From contig NZ_JAPDRF010000003.1 of assembly GCF_040706615.1 (NCBI RefSeq), forward strand, positions 742,841-806,840: a stretch of 64,000 bases of DNA, given 5' to 3'. Below, piece after piece: positions 24,804 to 37,541 of the stretch (positions are counted from its first letter, which is position 1; every line of letters begins with the position of its first letter). The position numbers and the translations under genes are program-made. Source of the stretch: Lentisalinibacter sediminis (GTDB taxonomy: Bacteria > Pseudomonadota > Gammaproteobacteria > Steroidobacterales > Woeseiaceae). The notes beneath the pieces were generated by a model that did no database searches, was not told where the DNA came from, and saw nothing but the letters and a program-made list of their open reading frames with translations.

Positions 24804-26297
24804 TCAGCGGCGCCGCCGGGCGGCCAGTGCTGCCGCCGCGAGCAGTGCGAGGCACAAGCCCACCACCGGCCAGTTGCCGGCCGCGGCGTAGGGCGTGAGC
24901 CCGGTGCGGGGCTGCACCCGCGTCCGCAGCACCGCCGTCTCGAACTGGGGCGAGCGCGAGTGGATGCGACCGCGGGAATCGATGAACGCGGTCACGCCGG
25001 TGTTGGTGGCGCGCAGCTGCCAGCGGCCGGTCTCCAGGCTGCGCAGGCGGGCGATCTGCAGATGCTGATGGGGCGCGATGGAATCGCCGAACCAGGCGTC
25101 GTTGCTGACATTCACGAGCAGCGTCGCCTCGGGCAGCGCATAGAGCTGCTCGGCACCGAAGGCGTCCTCGTAGCAGATGGTCAGGGCCACCTTTTCGCCG
25201 GCCGCCTGCAGCAGTTCCGGGCGCGGCGGGCCAGCCGCCGTGTCCGTATAGGGCAGGCTCATCAACCGCATCCACTCGCGGATGAAGTCGGGCACCGGGA
25301 AGTATTCGCCGAAAGGCACCAGGTGCCGCTTGCGATAGATCCCCTCGCCGGGGCCCAGCAGCAGGACGCTGTTGCTGTAGCCGCCCAGCGCCTCGTCGTA
25401 GTCCATGATGCCGAGCAGCAGCGAGGCGTCACGCGCCTCCATGACCCGATCCATGTCCGCGAGATAGCCGGCCACCTGGCTCGTCTCCGCGGGCACCGCC
25501 ACCTCGGGCCAGACGACGATGTCAGCGTCCGCCTCGGCCAGTGTCAGCCGGCGGTACAGGGCGAGCGTCGGTGCCCGCTCTTCCGGCAGCCACTTGCGGT
25601 CCTGGGTGATCGCTCCCTGCACCAGGGAGGCGCGCAGGGGCTCCCCGTCGGCAGCGGTCCACTCGATGCGGGCGAGTCCGGCACCGACGGCAGGCACGGC
25701 GACGACGAGCGCCGCGACCGGCACGCGCCAGCGGGGCTCGCGCACCAGCACGATCAGCGCCGCCGCCAGCACAGCCACGGCGAGGCTCGCGCCATAGACA
25801 CCGCCGACGGGGACGAAACCGGCCAGGGGGCCATCGGTCTGGCTGTAGCCCAGCGAAAGCCAGGGGAATCCGCTCAGCAGCCAGCCGCGCAGCCACTCCA
25901 TCGCCACCCATGCCGCCGGCAGCAGCCACAGCACGTGGCGGATGTCGCGGCCGGTCAGGCGCGCGACGAGCCAGGCGGTGCCCGCATAGTACGCCGCCAT
26001 GATCAGCACCAGCCCGAGCATGAGGAACACGGACAGCGCCGCCGGTGCGCCGCCGAAGATGGTGATGGAGATGTAGAGCCAATAGGTGCCGGAGAGGAAG
26101 GCGCCTGCGCCGAAGGCGAAGCCGGCGGCGGCGGCCCGGCGCGGGCTGCGGCCGGGCCACAGCGCGGCGCCAGCGGCGACGACCAGTGGCGCATACCACC
26201 ACCAGCCGAAAGGCGCGAAGGCCAGCGGCAGCGTGAGTCCCGCCCCCAGGCTCAGGAGTCGGGGATAGCCGGACGCCGCTTGCAGGGCCTCTCGCAT
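24804..26297 (-). CDS. lnt: apolipoprotein N-acyltransferase
   Basis: Final step of lipoprotein maturation: adds a third acyl chain to the N-terminal cysteine at the outer face of the inner membrane. The 497-residue protein has about six N-terminal helices to residue 200, then a nitrilase domain. The catalytic triad is visible as Glu in VVWPEVAVP, Lys in RKRHLVPFGEYFP and Cys in TICYEDAFG. A last helix precedes the arginine-rich end. It follows corC, as in E. coli. Its products include LptE, encoded just downstream. Confidence 0.96.
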   Translation of the reverse strand: MREALQAASGYPRLLSLGAGLTLPLAFAPFGWWWYAPLVVAAGAALWPGRSPRRAAAAGFAFGAGAFLSGTYWLYISITIFGGAPAALSVFLMLGLVLIMAAYYAGTAWLVARLTGRDIRHVLWLLPAAWVAMEWLRGWLLSGFPWLSLGYSQTDGPLAGFVPVGGVYGASLAVAVLAAALIVLVREPRWRVPVAALVVAVPAVGAGLARIEWTAADGEPLRASLVQGAITQDRKWLPEERAPTLALYRRLTLAEADADIVVWPEVAVPAETSQVAGYLADMDRVMEARDASLLLGIMDYDEALGGYSNSVLLLGPGEGIYRKRHLVPFGEYFPVPDFIREWMRLMSLPYTDTAAGPPRPELLQAAGEKVALTICYEDAFGAEQLYALPEATLLVNVSNDAWFGDSIAPHQHLQIARLRSLETGRWQLRATNTGVTAFIDSRGRIHSRSPQFETAVLRTRVQPRTGLTPYAAAGNWPVVGLCLALLAAAALAARRRR

Positions 26298-26331
26298 GCC
26301 GGACGACGTGCGGGACGGTCCCGGGGCGGGG

Positions 26332-27207
26332 CTACTCGCCCCCGGCCTCGGCGAGCGGCGACACCTCCAGCAGGTCGATGCGCCGGCGGTCCGCCCGGGT
26401 CACCGTGAATCGGTAGCCCCCGTACTCGATGGCTTCGGAGCGGCGCGGCAGGTGGCCGAGTTCGTGCATGACCAGACCGCCCACGGTGTCGTAGTCGTCG
26501 TCGTTGAATTCCGTATCGAAGTGCTCGTTGAAGTCCTCAATGCGCGTCAGCGCCCGCACGGCGTACACCGGGCGGCCGCCCTTCTCGCCCGCCTCCTGGA
26601 TGTAGGGCATCTCCTCCGGGTCGTGCTCGTCGTCGATCTCGCCGACGATCTCCTCCAGCACGTCCTCGATGGTGGCGAGCCCCGACACGCCGCCGTACTC
26701 GTCCACCACGATGGCCATGTGGTTGTGGCTCGCCCGGAATTCCTTCAGCAGCGTGTTCAGGCGCTTCGCCTCCGGGATGAAGACGGCCGGCCGCAGCCAG
26801 CGGACGATGTCCTCGCTGGAGTACTCGGCCTGGCCGACGAAGCGCAGCAGATCCTTGGCGAGCAGGATCCCGAGCACCTCGTCACGGTCCTCGCCGATGA
26901 CAGGGAAACGGGAGTGCCCGGATTCGATGATGATCTTCAGCATCTCCTCGACGGGCCGGTCCTTCTCCAGGATCACCATCTGGGAACGCGGGATCATCAC
27001 GTCCCGCACCTGGGTGGCGGAGACTTCCAGGACGCCCTCGAGCATGGCCTGCTCCTCGGGGTCGAATATGTCCCCCGCCTGGGCGTCCTTGATGATGTTG
27101 AGGATCTCTTCACGGCCCCTGGGCTCGCCCCGCAGCGCCTTCAGCAGGCGATTGAACAGACCGGGCGGCTCGGAGCCGTTGCTACTGGGAGGTTTGTCTT
27201 CCGTCAT
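26332..27207 (-). CDS. corC: CorC/HlyC-type CBS domain protein (YbeX)
   Basis: A 291-residue cytoplasmic protein with two CBS domains (about 70-185, including VRDVMIPRSQMV and SRFPVIGEDRDEV) and a C-terminal CorC/HlyC transporter-associated domain ending FTVTRADRRRIDLLEV. It was associated with Mg/Co efflux through CorA and more recently with ribosome and Mg homeostasis. It lies in the conserved phoH-ybeY-ybeX-lnt order. Confidence 0.94.
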   Translation of the reverse strand: MTEDKPPSSNGSEPPGLFNRLLKALRGEPRGREEILNIIKDAQAGDIFDPEEQAMLEGVLEVSATQVRDVMIPRSQMVILEKDRPVEEMLKIIIESGHSRFPVIGEDRDEVLGILLAKDLLRFVGQAEYSSEDIVRWLRPAVFIPEAKRLNTLLKEFRASHNHMAIVVDEYGGVSGLATIEDVLEEIVGEIDDEHDPEEMPYIQEAGEKGGRPVYAVRALTRIEDFNEHFDTEFNDDDYDTVGGLVMHELGHLPRRSEAIEYGGYRFTVTRADRRRIDLLEVSPLAEAGGE

Positions 27208-27268
27208 GATTCCGATAGAGGCGGCGCAGATCGCGCCGAGCTGGATATTGTAGCAGTGTCCACGGATT

Positions 27269-27766
27269 TCAATCCTCCCGATAAGGGTCCGGATGGCCCA
27301 GTTCCGCGAGGATCTCCCGTTCGAGGCCTTCCATGCGGACGGCCTCGTCCGGCGTCTGATGGTCGTAGCCCGCGAGATGGAGCGTCCCGTGGACGATCAT
27401 GTGACACCAGTGGCTCTCCGCCGTCTTGCCCTGCTCGGCCGCCTCCCGCGCCACCACCGGCGCGCAGACCACGAGATCGCCCAGCGGATAATCCACCTCG
27501 CCGGGCAGACCCGGCTCGCCACCGGGGAACGCCAGCACGTTGGTCGGGCGGTCCTTGCCGCGCCAGCCCGCGTTCAGCTCCCGGCTCTCGCACTCGCCGA
27601 CGATGCGTACCGTCAGCTCCCGCGCGTCCGCCTCGAGACCCGCGCGACGCAGCGCCGCCTCGGCCCAGCGCCGGAGTGCGCCCCGGCCCGGGATGCCCGC
27701 GGCGGCCGCATCAGCGCGGCCGTCATCGCCGTCGAGGGCCAGCTGTCTGACCAGCGCGAGAGACAT
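27269..27766 (-). CDS. ybeY: endoribonuclease YbeY
   Basis: Zinc-dependent RNase involved in 16S rRNA 3'-end maturation and 70S quality control. The 165-residue protein carries the three-histidine motif HGTLHLAGYDHQ. The preceding core TNVLAFPGGEPG and LGDLVVCAPVV also match the family. It is 20 bases downstream of the PhoH-like gene and 61 upstream of corC. The first 25 residues contain an Ala/Asp-rich insertion. Confidence 0.95.
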   Translation of the reverse strand: MSLALVRQLALDGDDGRADAAAAGIPGRGALRRWAEAALRRAGLEADARELTVRIVGECESRELNAGWRGKDRPTNVLAFPGGEPGLPGEVDYPLGDLVVCAPVVAREAAEQGKTAESHWCHMIVHGTLHLAGYDHQTPDEAVRMEGLEREILAELGHPDPYRED

Positions 27767-27786
27767 GGCGAGGCCTCTTGCCGCGA

Positions 27787-28791
27787 CTACAGGTCGCCGT
27801 CGCCGTGAACGTCGTAGGCTTCCACGATGCGCTGCACCAGCGGATGACGGACCACGTCGGCGGCGGTGAAGTAGCTGAAGCCGATGCCCTCGACCCCGCG
27901 CAGCACATCCATGACGTGGCGCAGACCCGACAGCTGCCCCTTCGGCAGGTCGATCTGGGTGACGTCGCCGGTCACCACCGCGCGGGAACCGAAGCCGATG
28001 CGGGTCAGAAACATCTTCATCTGGGCGGCGGAGGTATTCTGCGCCTCGTCCAGCAGCACGAAGGACTCGTTCAGTGAGCGCCCGCGCATGAAGGCGAGCG
28101 GCGCCACCTCGATGACATTGCGTTCCACCAGCCGGCCCACGCGCTCGAAACCCATCATCTCGTACAGGGCGTCGTACATGGGGCGGAGGTACGGGTCGAC
28201 CTTCTGGGACATGTCGCCGGGCAGGAAGCCGAGCCGTTCTCCCGCTTCCACGGCCGGGCGCACCAGCACGATGCGGCGCACCTCGTCACGCTCCAGCGCC
28301 TCGATGGCGGCGGCCACGGCCAGGTAGGTCTTGCCGGTGCCGGCGGGGCCGATGCCGAAGGCGAGATCGTTCTCCCGGATCTGCACCAGGTAGTGCCGCT
28401 GGTTGGGGCCGCGCGCGCGGATGCGCTTGCGCGGCGTCTTGATCAGCGTCTCCTCCGACTGCTCCCGGGCGGGCGCCTCCGTGCCGGCGTCCTCCTCTGC
28501 GGGCGCTTCGCGCGCCTCCATCGCGGATTCCTGCAGACAGATGTGCACCCGGTGCGGGTCCAGGTGCTCACTCCCCGTCAGGCGGAACAACTCCTGCAGC
28601 ACCTGCTCGCCGGCGCGAGCCGCACCCGGCTGGCCCACCACCCGGAAGCGATTGCCACGGTTGGCGATCTCCACGCCCAGTCGGCGTTCGATTTGTCTCA
28701 GGTGTTCGTCGAACTGGCCGCAGAGGTTGGCCAGACGGTTGTTGTCGGCGGGCTCCAGGACGAGGTCCCTGGCTTCGTTTACGGATTCCAA
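27787..28791 (-). CDS. PhoH-like ATPase (YbeZ)
   Basis: A 334-residue PhoH-family ATPase that partners YbeY in RNA metabolism. An N-terminal KH-like region (residues 1-75) precedes Walker A GPAGTGKTYLAVA and Walker B FVLLDEAQNT; RTRIGF and GDVTQIDLPKG follow. Homology begins at about the third residue, so I accept a TTG start at 28791; there is no ATG nearby and an in-frame TAG closes the frame about 14 codons upstream. The 68-base gap from miaB may hold a promoter but I see none that is convincing. Confidence 0.9.
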   Translation of the reverse strand: MESVNEARDLVLEPADNNRLANLCGQFDEHLRQIERRLGVEIANRGNRFRVVGQPGAARAGEQVLQELFRLTGSEHLDPHRVHICLQESAMEAREAPAEEDAGTEAPAREQSEETLIKTPRKRIRARGPNQRHYLVQIRENDLAFGIGPAGTGKTYLAVAAAIEALERDEVRRIVLVRPAVEAGERLGFLPGDMSQKVDPYLRPMYDALYEMMGFERVGRLVERNVIEVAPLAFMRGRSLNESFVLLDEAQNTSAAQMKMFLTRIGFGSRAVVTGDVTQIDLPKGQLSGLRHVMDVLRGVEGIGFSYFTAADVVRHPLVQRIVEAYDVHGDGDL

Positions 28792-28859
28792 GAGAAGTGG
28801 AGACTCCCGGTTCGAGTTGACAGGTTTCTAGCCTAACCCCTCCTCATGACGAGGGGAAG

Positions 28860-30209
<1,350 letters not shown>

Positions 30210-30233
30210 GGCGTCGATCCTAGCGCAGGAATC

Positions 30234-31946
30234 CTAGCGCAAGAAACCCAGGCTTTCGAGGACCACCAGGATGCGGTGGGCCGCCAGGTCCGGCGTCATC
30301 TCCTGCGTGTCGAGGCGAATCTCCGGTGCCTCCGGCTCCTCGTAGGGGTCGCTGATGCCGGTGAACTCCTTGATGATGCCGGCCCGGGCCTTGGCGTAGA
30401 GCCCCTTGCGGTCGCGCTCCTCGCAGATCTCCAGCGGCGTGGCGACGTGCACCTCGACGAAACCGCCGAGCGGCTCGATCAGCTGGCGCACCTCGCGGCG
30501 GGTGCGCGTGTAGGGTGCGATGGGCGCGCAGATGGCGATGCCGCCGTTCTTGGTGATCTCGCTGGCCACGTAGCCGATGCGCAGGATGTTCAGATCCCGG
30601 TGCTCCTTCGAGAAGCCGAGCTCGCTGGAGAGGTTCTTGCGCACGATGTCGCCGTCGAGCAGCGTCACCGGCCGGCCGCCGGCCTCCAGCAGCTTCACCA
30701 TCAGCGCATTCGCGATGGTGGATTTGCCAGAGCCCGAAAGCCCGGTCATGAACACGGTGAAGCCCTGCCGGTGACGGGGCGGGTGGGTGCGGCGCAGTTC
30801 CGCGACGACCTCCGGGAACGAGAACCAGTCCGGTATCTCCAGGCCTTCCTGCAGCCGCCGGCGCAGTTCGGTGCCGGAGATGTTCAGCACGTTGTCCTGG
30901 TCGGTGGTCTCGTCCAGCGGCATGTACTGGGCCCGGTTCTCCGCGTAAACCATCAGGCGGAACGGCACCATGGAGATGCCGAGTTCCTGCTCGTGTTCGC
31001 GGAACAGGGTCTGGGCGTCGTAGGGACCGTAGAAGTCGTTCCCCTGGCTGTCCTTGCCCGGTCCGGCATGATCACGGCCGACGATGAAGTGGGTACAGCC
31101 GTAGTTCTTGCGGATGATGGCGTGCCACAGTGCCTCCCGCGGGCCGCCCATGCGCATGGCCAGCGGCAGCAGACTGAGGGACGTGGTCTGGTCCGGGTAC
31201 TGGCCCAGCACGTGCTCGTAGCAGCGCACCCGGGTGTAGTGGTCCACGTCGCCGGGCTTGGTCATGCCCACGACCGGGTGGATGAGCAGGTTGGCCTCCA
31301 CCTCCCGCGCCGCCCGGAAAGTGAGTTCCTGGTGGGCCCGGTGCATCGGGTTGCGGGTCTGGAACGCCACCACCTTGCGCCAGCCGAGCTTGCGGAAGCG
31401 GTCGCGCATCTCCCGCGGGGTGTCGCGCAGATGGCGGAAGTCGTAGTGGGTGGGCGCCTCGACGCCGCGCAGAGGCCCGCCGAGATAGACCGGCCCGGAC
31501 TTGTTCAGCAGATAGTCCACCGCGGGGTGCAGCTCGTCGGTGCTGCCGAAGACCTGCAGCGCCTCGGACTGCTTGTCCGGCGTCCAGCGGCTCGCCACCT
31601 TCATCGTCGCGACGAGCACGCCTTCCTGGTCGCGGAGCGCGATCTCGTCGCCCTCGGCCACGTCCGCGGCGAACTCCTCGCTCACGTCCAGGGTGACCGG
31701 CATGGGCCAGAGCACCCCCGAGGCGAGGCGCATGTCCTTCACCACGCCCTCGTAGTCCGCCTGGTCCAGGAAACCGGTCAGGGGGGAGAAGCCGCCGTTC
31801 AGCAGCAGCTCGAGGTCGCACAGCTGGCGCGGCGTCAGGTCCCAGGACGCCATGTCGCGGGCGCGCTTCTTCTCCTCGGCCGCCGCAGCCTCGTCCAGGT
31901 ACAGTTCGATCAGTTCGCCGCCGTGCGGCTCCTTGTAGGCTCCCAT
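30234..31946 (-). CDS. bifunctional sulfate adenylyltransferase / adenylylsulfate kinase
   Basis: A 570-residue fusion. Residues about 1-385 are an ATP-sulfurylase of the single-chain Sat type: it starts with the EPHGGELIELY motif, QTRNPMHRAHQEL holds the HxxH active site and GRDHAGPG is also present. Residues about 390-570 are CysC APS kinase with P-loop GLSGSGKST and LLDGDIVRKNLS. Together they make PAPS from sulfate and two ATP for assimilation or sulfation. This differs from the CysD-CysN-CysC set of E. coli. The ATG at 31946 has AAGGAAC-type purines upstream. No other cys genes are near; miaB follows after 24 bases. Confidence 0.94.
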   Translation of the reverse strand: MGAYKEPHGGELIELYLDEAAAAEEKKRARDMASWDLTPRQLCDLELLLNGGFSPLTGFLDQADYEGVVKDMRLASGVLWPMPVTLDVSEEFAADVAEGDEIALRDQEGVLVATMKVASRWTPDKQSEALQVFGSTDELHPAVDYLLNKSGPVYLGGPLRGVEAPTHYDFRHLRDTPREMRDRFRKLGWRKVVAFQTRNPMHRAHQELTFRAAREVEANLLIHPVVGMTKPGDVDHYTRVRCYEHVLGQYPDQTTSLSLLPLAMRMGGPREALWHAIIRKNYGCTHFIVGRDHAGPGKDSQGNDFYGPYDAQTLFREHEQELGISMVPFRLMVYAENRAQYMPLDETTDQDNVLNISGTELRRRLQEGLEIPDWFSFPEVVAELRRTHPPRHRQGFTVFMTGLSGSGKSTIANALMVKLLEAGGRPVTLLDGDIVRKNLSSELGFSKEHRDLNILRIGYVASEITKNGGIAICAPIAPYTRTRREVRQLIEPLGGFVEVHVATPLEICEERDRKGLYAKARAGIIKEFTGISDPYEEPEAPEIRLDTQEMTPDLAAHRILVVLESLGFLR

Positions 31947-32023
31947 TTCCGGTTCCTTCTTTCCTTAAGACTATTGATCAGCAGATCGTCCACCGCATCG
32001 ATGGACAGCCCGCAAACGTAGCA

Positions 32024-32081
32024 GAGCCCGCGCCGCGCTGCCGCGACCGGGCTCACAGAGTCAGTTGGTCCCCGCGGGGAC
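32024..32081. terminator. two nested/adjacent hairpins between ssb and sat-cysC
   Basis: GAGCCCG (32024-32030) is inverted as CGGGCTC (32048-32054), and a perfect 14-base palindrome GTCCCCGCGGGGAC lies at 32068-32081. They follow the ssb stop by 35 bases and precede sat-cysC. Neither is trailed by a T-run, so Rho-dependent or weak termination, or a leader structure for sat-cysC, are all possible. Confidence 0.4.
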
Positions 32082-32115
32082 GTATCGGTTGGGCTGCAGC
32101 GCTCCGGGGCGGACC

Positions 32116-32559
32116 TCAGAACGGAATATCGTCGTCGAATTCCTCGCCGCCGCCCGAGTCCGGGTAATTCCCGCCGGACGGGCCGGAGTCCTGGGACGAC
32201 ATCGGCGCCGCGCCACCACCGCCACGGCCGCCCATCATCTGCATCTCGTCGGCGATGACCTCGGTGGTCCAGCGGTCATTGCCCTGCTTGTCCTGCCACT
32301 TGCGTGTGCGCAGCTTGCCCTCGATGTAGACCTGGGAGCCCTTGCGCAGGTACTCGGCGGCGATCTCGGCAAGGCGCCCGAACATGGCGACGTTGTGCCA
32401 TTCGGTGCGCTCCTTCTGCTCACCCGTCTGCTTGTCCTTCCACTGCTCGCTGGTCGCGATACGGAGGTTCGTGACCGCGCTGCCGCTCGGCATGTAGCGC
32501 GTGTCGGGATCCTGGCCGAGGTTGCCGACCAGTATGACTTTGTTGATTCCGCGGGCCAT
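32116..32559 (-). CDS. ssb: single-stranded DNA-binding protein
   Basis: A 147-residue SSB. The OB-fold occupies residues 1-110 (INKVILVGNLGQDPDTRY, WHNVAMFGRLAEIA), followed by a short Gly/Ser linker and the acidic tip DDDIPF that recruits replication and repair partners. The linker is shorter than in E. coli (178 aa). It lies downstream of an MFS gene, with uvrA divergent beyond, a grouping common in gammaproteobacteria. Confidence 0.96.
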   Translation of the reverse strand: MARGINKVILVGNLGQDPDTRYMPSGSAVTNLRIATSEQWKDKQTGEQKERTEWHNVAMFGRLAEIAAEYLRKGSQVYIEGKLRTRKWQDKQGNDRWTTEVIADEMQMMGGRGGGGAAPMSSQDSGPSGGNYPDSGGGEEFDDDIPF

Positions 32560-32662
32560 CAGGGTCCCCTGCTCTTCTTGGTTGGATGCCGCGGCGAGGA
32601 GCGCAGGCTCTTCGCCGTCGAGGGTGAGCTATTGTAGGCGCTGGGCCGCCAAATGCCCACCG

Positions 32663-33871
32663 CTATAATGCGGGATTACGCCCGAAAACAAGGCCGATCG
32701 TCACCAGCAGCCAGACGATGCCGACGACACCGAGCGAGACGAACACGCCGCTGTAGTCAGTCACGCCCATCAGCCACCCGCCGACCACGCCGCCGGCGAA
32801 CGCGCCGAGGAACTGGGAGGTGTAGAACAGCCCCAGCGCACCGCCCCGGCCGTCCGGACCGGCGACCACCGACAGGCGGGCCGGCAGCCGGGCCTCGAGA
32901 TAGTTGAACCCGGCGAAGAAGACCGCCAGCCCCGCCAGGGCCAGTACCCAGCCGTCCGTCGCCCGCCACAGCAAGCCCTGGCCGATGGCCAGCAGACCCA
33001 CGGAGAGGACGAAGATCCAGCTGCCACGGCCCTTCTCGCCCAGCAATACCAGGGGCACTGTGGCCACCAGGGACAGCGCCAGGGCGGCGAAGTAGGTACG
33101 CCACTGGGTCTCCATGGGCACGCCGAGCGCGTCGCGCAGCAGGAACGGCGCCGCCACGAAGCTGGCCGTGAGCATCATGTGCAGCAGGAAGATGGAGGCA
33201 TCGATGGCGGCGACGCCCGGAGTGAGGCGCCCCGCCGGCCGCCGCTGCTCCCCGTGATGGGCCCCCGGCTTCGCCCGGGGCAGCACCGTGGCGAGCGCCA
33301 GCGCGGTCAGCGCCATGATGCCGGCCAGCCAGAACAGGCCGCGCACGCCCGTCACGCTGGCCACCAGCGGGCCGAGCACCAGTGCGATCAGGAACGAGCT
33401 GCCGATGGAGATGCCGAGGATGGCCGTGGCGCGGGTACGGATTTCCTCCCGGGTGTGATCGGCCAGCAGCGCGGTCAACGTGGCCGAGACGGCGCCCGCC
33501 CCCTGCAGGAGACGCCCGGCGATGACGCCGAGGATATGGTGACTCATGGCCGCGACGAAGCTGCCCAGGGCGAAGACGGTCAGCCCGAGTACGATGACCG
33601 GCACGCGGCCGATGCGGTCGGACAGCGTGCCGAACGGTACCTGCAGCACGGCCTGGGTGATTCCGTAGCCGCCCACCGCCAGGCCGACCAGCATGGGCGT
33701 GGCCCCCTCCAGGCCGGAGGCCCAGAGCGCGAGCACCGGCAGCAGGAGAAACAGGCCGAGCATACGCAGCATGGCCATGCCGCTGACCATGCCGATGATG
33801 CGGCCCTCCCCCGGCTCGAGTGAGATGCGTTTTCGCTGCCCTTCGGGCGGGGTCGTCTGTTCGTCTGACAT
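32663..33871 (-). CDS. MFS transporter (YajR-like)
   Basis: A 402-residue major facilitator with 12 predicted helices. The MFS signature between helices 2 and 3 is GTLSDRIGRVPVIVLG, and motif C-like GSSFLIALVLGPL is in helix 5. The position between ssb and uvrA matches the YajR-like drug/proton antiporters of pseudomonads and relatives; the C-terminal YAM domain of E. coli YajR is absent. The substrate cannot be told. The first 20 residues are a hydrophilic extension. Confidence 0.85.
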   Translation of the reverse strand: MSDEQTTPPEGQRKRISLEPGEGRIIGMVSGMAMLRMLGLFLLLPVLALWASGLEGATPMLVGLAVGGYGITQAVLQVPFGTLSDRIGRVPVIVLGLTVFALGSFVAAMSHHILGVIAGRLLQGAGAVSATLTALLADHTREEIRTRATAILGISIGSSFLIALVLGPLVASVTGVRGLFWLAGIMALTALALATVLPRAKPGAHHGEQRRPAGRLTPGVAAIDASIFLLHMMLTASFVAAPFLLRDALGVPMETQWRTYFAALALSLVATVPLVLLGEKGRGSWIFVLSVGLLAIGQGLLWRATDGWVLALAGLAVFFAGFNYLEARLPARLSVVAGPDGRGGALGLFYTSQFLGAFAGGVVGGWLMGVTDYSGVFVSLGVVGIVWLLVTIGLVFGRNPAL

Positions 33872-33917
33872 GTCCGGTCCTGTGCTGTCGCCGCGGGCCC
33901 GTCGTGCTGCCGCGGTT

Positions 33918-33952
33918 TTGCGCGGCGGGAAGCAGGCGGCGTATATTAACAG
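33918..33952 (+). promoter_or_regulatory. candidate uvrA promoter with degenerate SOS half-box
   Basis: TTGCGC (33918-33923) and TATATT (33942-33947) are 18 bases apart, 33 bases before the uvrA ATG. The -10 region reads on into TATTAACAG, giving only the right half (ACAG) of a LexA box of the CTGT-N8-ACAG type; the left half is CGGC. The promoter is plausible; LexA control is doubtful. Confidence 0.35.
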
Positions 33953-33979
33953 GTTGACCCCCGCTCACCGCCGGCTCCC

Positions 33980-36823
<2,844 letters not shown>

Positions 36824-36939
36824 CACCCGCCTTTCCTGGCCGGCTTGCGGGGGCATCGATCTTGCTCCCGACAAAAGGTCGCGGCGATGGTTACCCCCGC
36901 ATGACGGCCGTGCTCGCGGTGGCGTGAAGGAAGCGCCAG

Positions 36940-37169
36940 TCAGTAGCGCCTGCTGACTGGCCCCAAGCCTCTCGGCTACGGGCCCGTCAGCGGCTGGGGT
37001 GGACTGCTGGGGTCGTCCGGGCCGACTGGAGCCATGACGGCGGGAAGGAGGTCTGGCCGAAGCGAAGGAGGACAGGACGTCCGACTGAGCGTCCCCAGCA
37101 GTCCACCCCAGCCGATGGCGGGCCTACGCCAACAGAAAGCCGAGTCGGGCCTGAAGGCCCTCCTACATG
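36940..37169 (+). repeat. composite hairpin repeat element, copy A
   Basis: The element lies in the 339-base uvrA/lipoprotein gap (36824-36939 shows nothing else). In order: terminal near-palindrome TCAGTAGCGCCTGCTGA (36940-36956); left end CGGCTACGGGCCCGTCAGC (36973-36991); 5' arm 36992-37012; 80-base loop opening TCGTCCGGG; 3' arm 37093-37113; right end GATGGCGGGCCTACGC; AACAGAAAGCC; and a REP unit GTCGGGCCTGAAGGCCC to 37169. The 21-base arms are perfect reverse complements. The flanking GGGCCCGTCAGC and GATGGCGGGCCT also pair (two wobbles, one mismatch), and CTCGGCT/AGCCGAG close the outer stem. The REP end supplies the TAG stop of the lipoprotein gene. Confidence 0.85.
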
Positions 37170-37534
37170 CGGGCTGCCAGGTCTACCAGGCGCGCATTGT
37201 AGCGCTCGTCCAGACAGTCGCGGCGCTCGGCCTCGGGCCGCTCGAGGCAGTCCCGCAGGCCCCGCTCCCAGGCGGCATGTTCGTTCCTGAGGGCGGCTTT
37301 CGCCGTGTGATCCGCACGGGCCAGCGCCCGCTGGTACAGGCGGGTGAGGTCCGCGTCCATCGCGCGCAGGTCCACGTCGGCGCACACGGCGCGCTCGACC
37401 GGGTCGCTGACACCCGCGCAGCGGTCCGGCATACCGGTCTGCGAGCCATCATCGGCCGCGCCGCCGCCGTCCGGGGCGGGCGAACAGGCTGCCAGCACCA
37501 GCAAGAGCGACGTGAGGATGAGCGTGGCGCGCAT
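37163..37534 (-). CDS. LprI/DUF1311-like lipoprotein
   Basis: A 123-residue putative lipoprotein: signal peptide with lipobox LAAC (Cys17), a Gly/Asp-rich linker, then a domain with four cysteines (PDRCAG, RAVCADVD, LRDCLER, RRDCLDERY) and the helix DADLTRLYQRAL. This matches the LprI-N (DUF1311) family, some of whose members inhibit lysozyme. It follows trpS after seven bases. Its TAG stop is formed by the TAGGAGG edge of a REP unit, so the original C-terminus may have been altered by the insertion. Confidence 0.75.
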   Translation of the reverse strand: MRATLILTSLLLVLAACSPAPDGGGAADDGSQTGMPDRCAGVSDPVERAVCADVDLRAMDADLTRLYQRALARADHTAKAALRNEHAAWERGLRDCLERPEAERRDCLDERYNARLVDLAARM

Positions 37535-37541
37535 CGGGCGA

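Noticed and set aside
28792..28859. CCCGGTTCGAGT before the PhoH-like gene as a tRNA T-arm
   Set aside because: No matching acceptor, D or anticodon arms can be folded around it within the 68-base gap.
32653..32907. Short plus-strand Arg/Pro-rich frame at the MFS 3' end
   Set aside because: No ribosome-binding site and low-complexity composition; it is the reverse of the transporter coding strand.
33937..33952. LexA box controlling uvrA
   Set aside because: Only the right half (ACAG) is present; the left half is CGGC instead of CTGT, so I record it only as a weak note.
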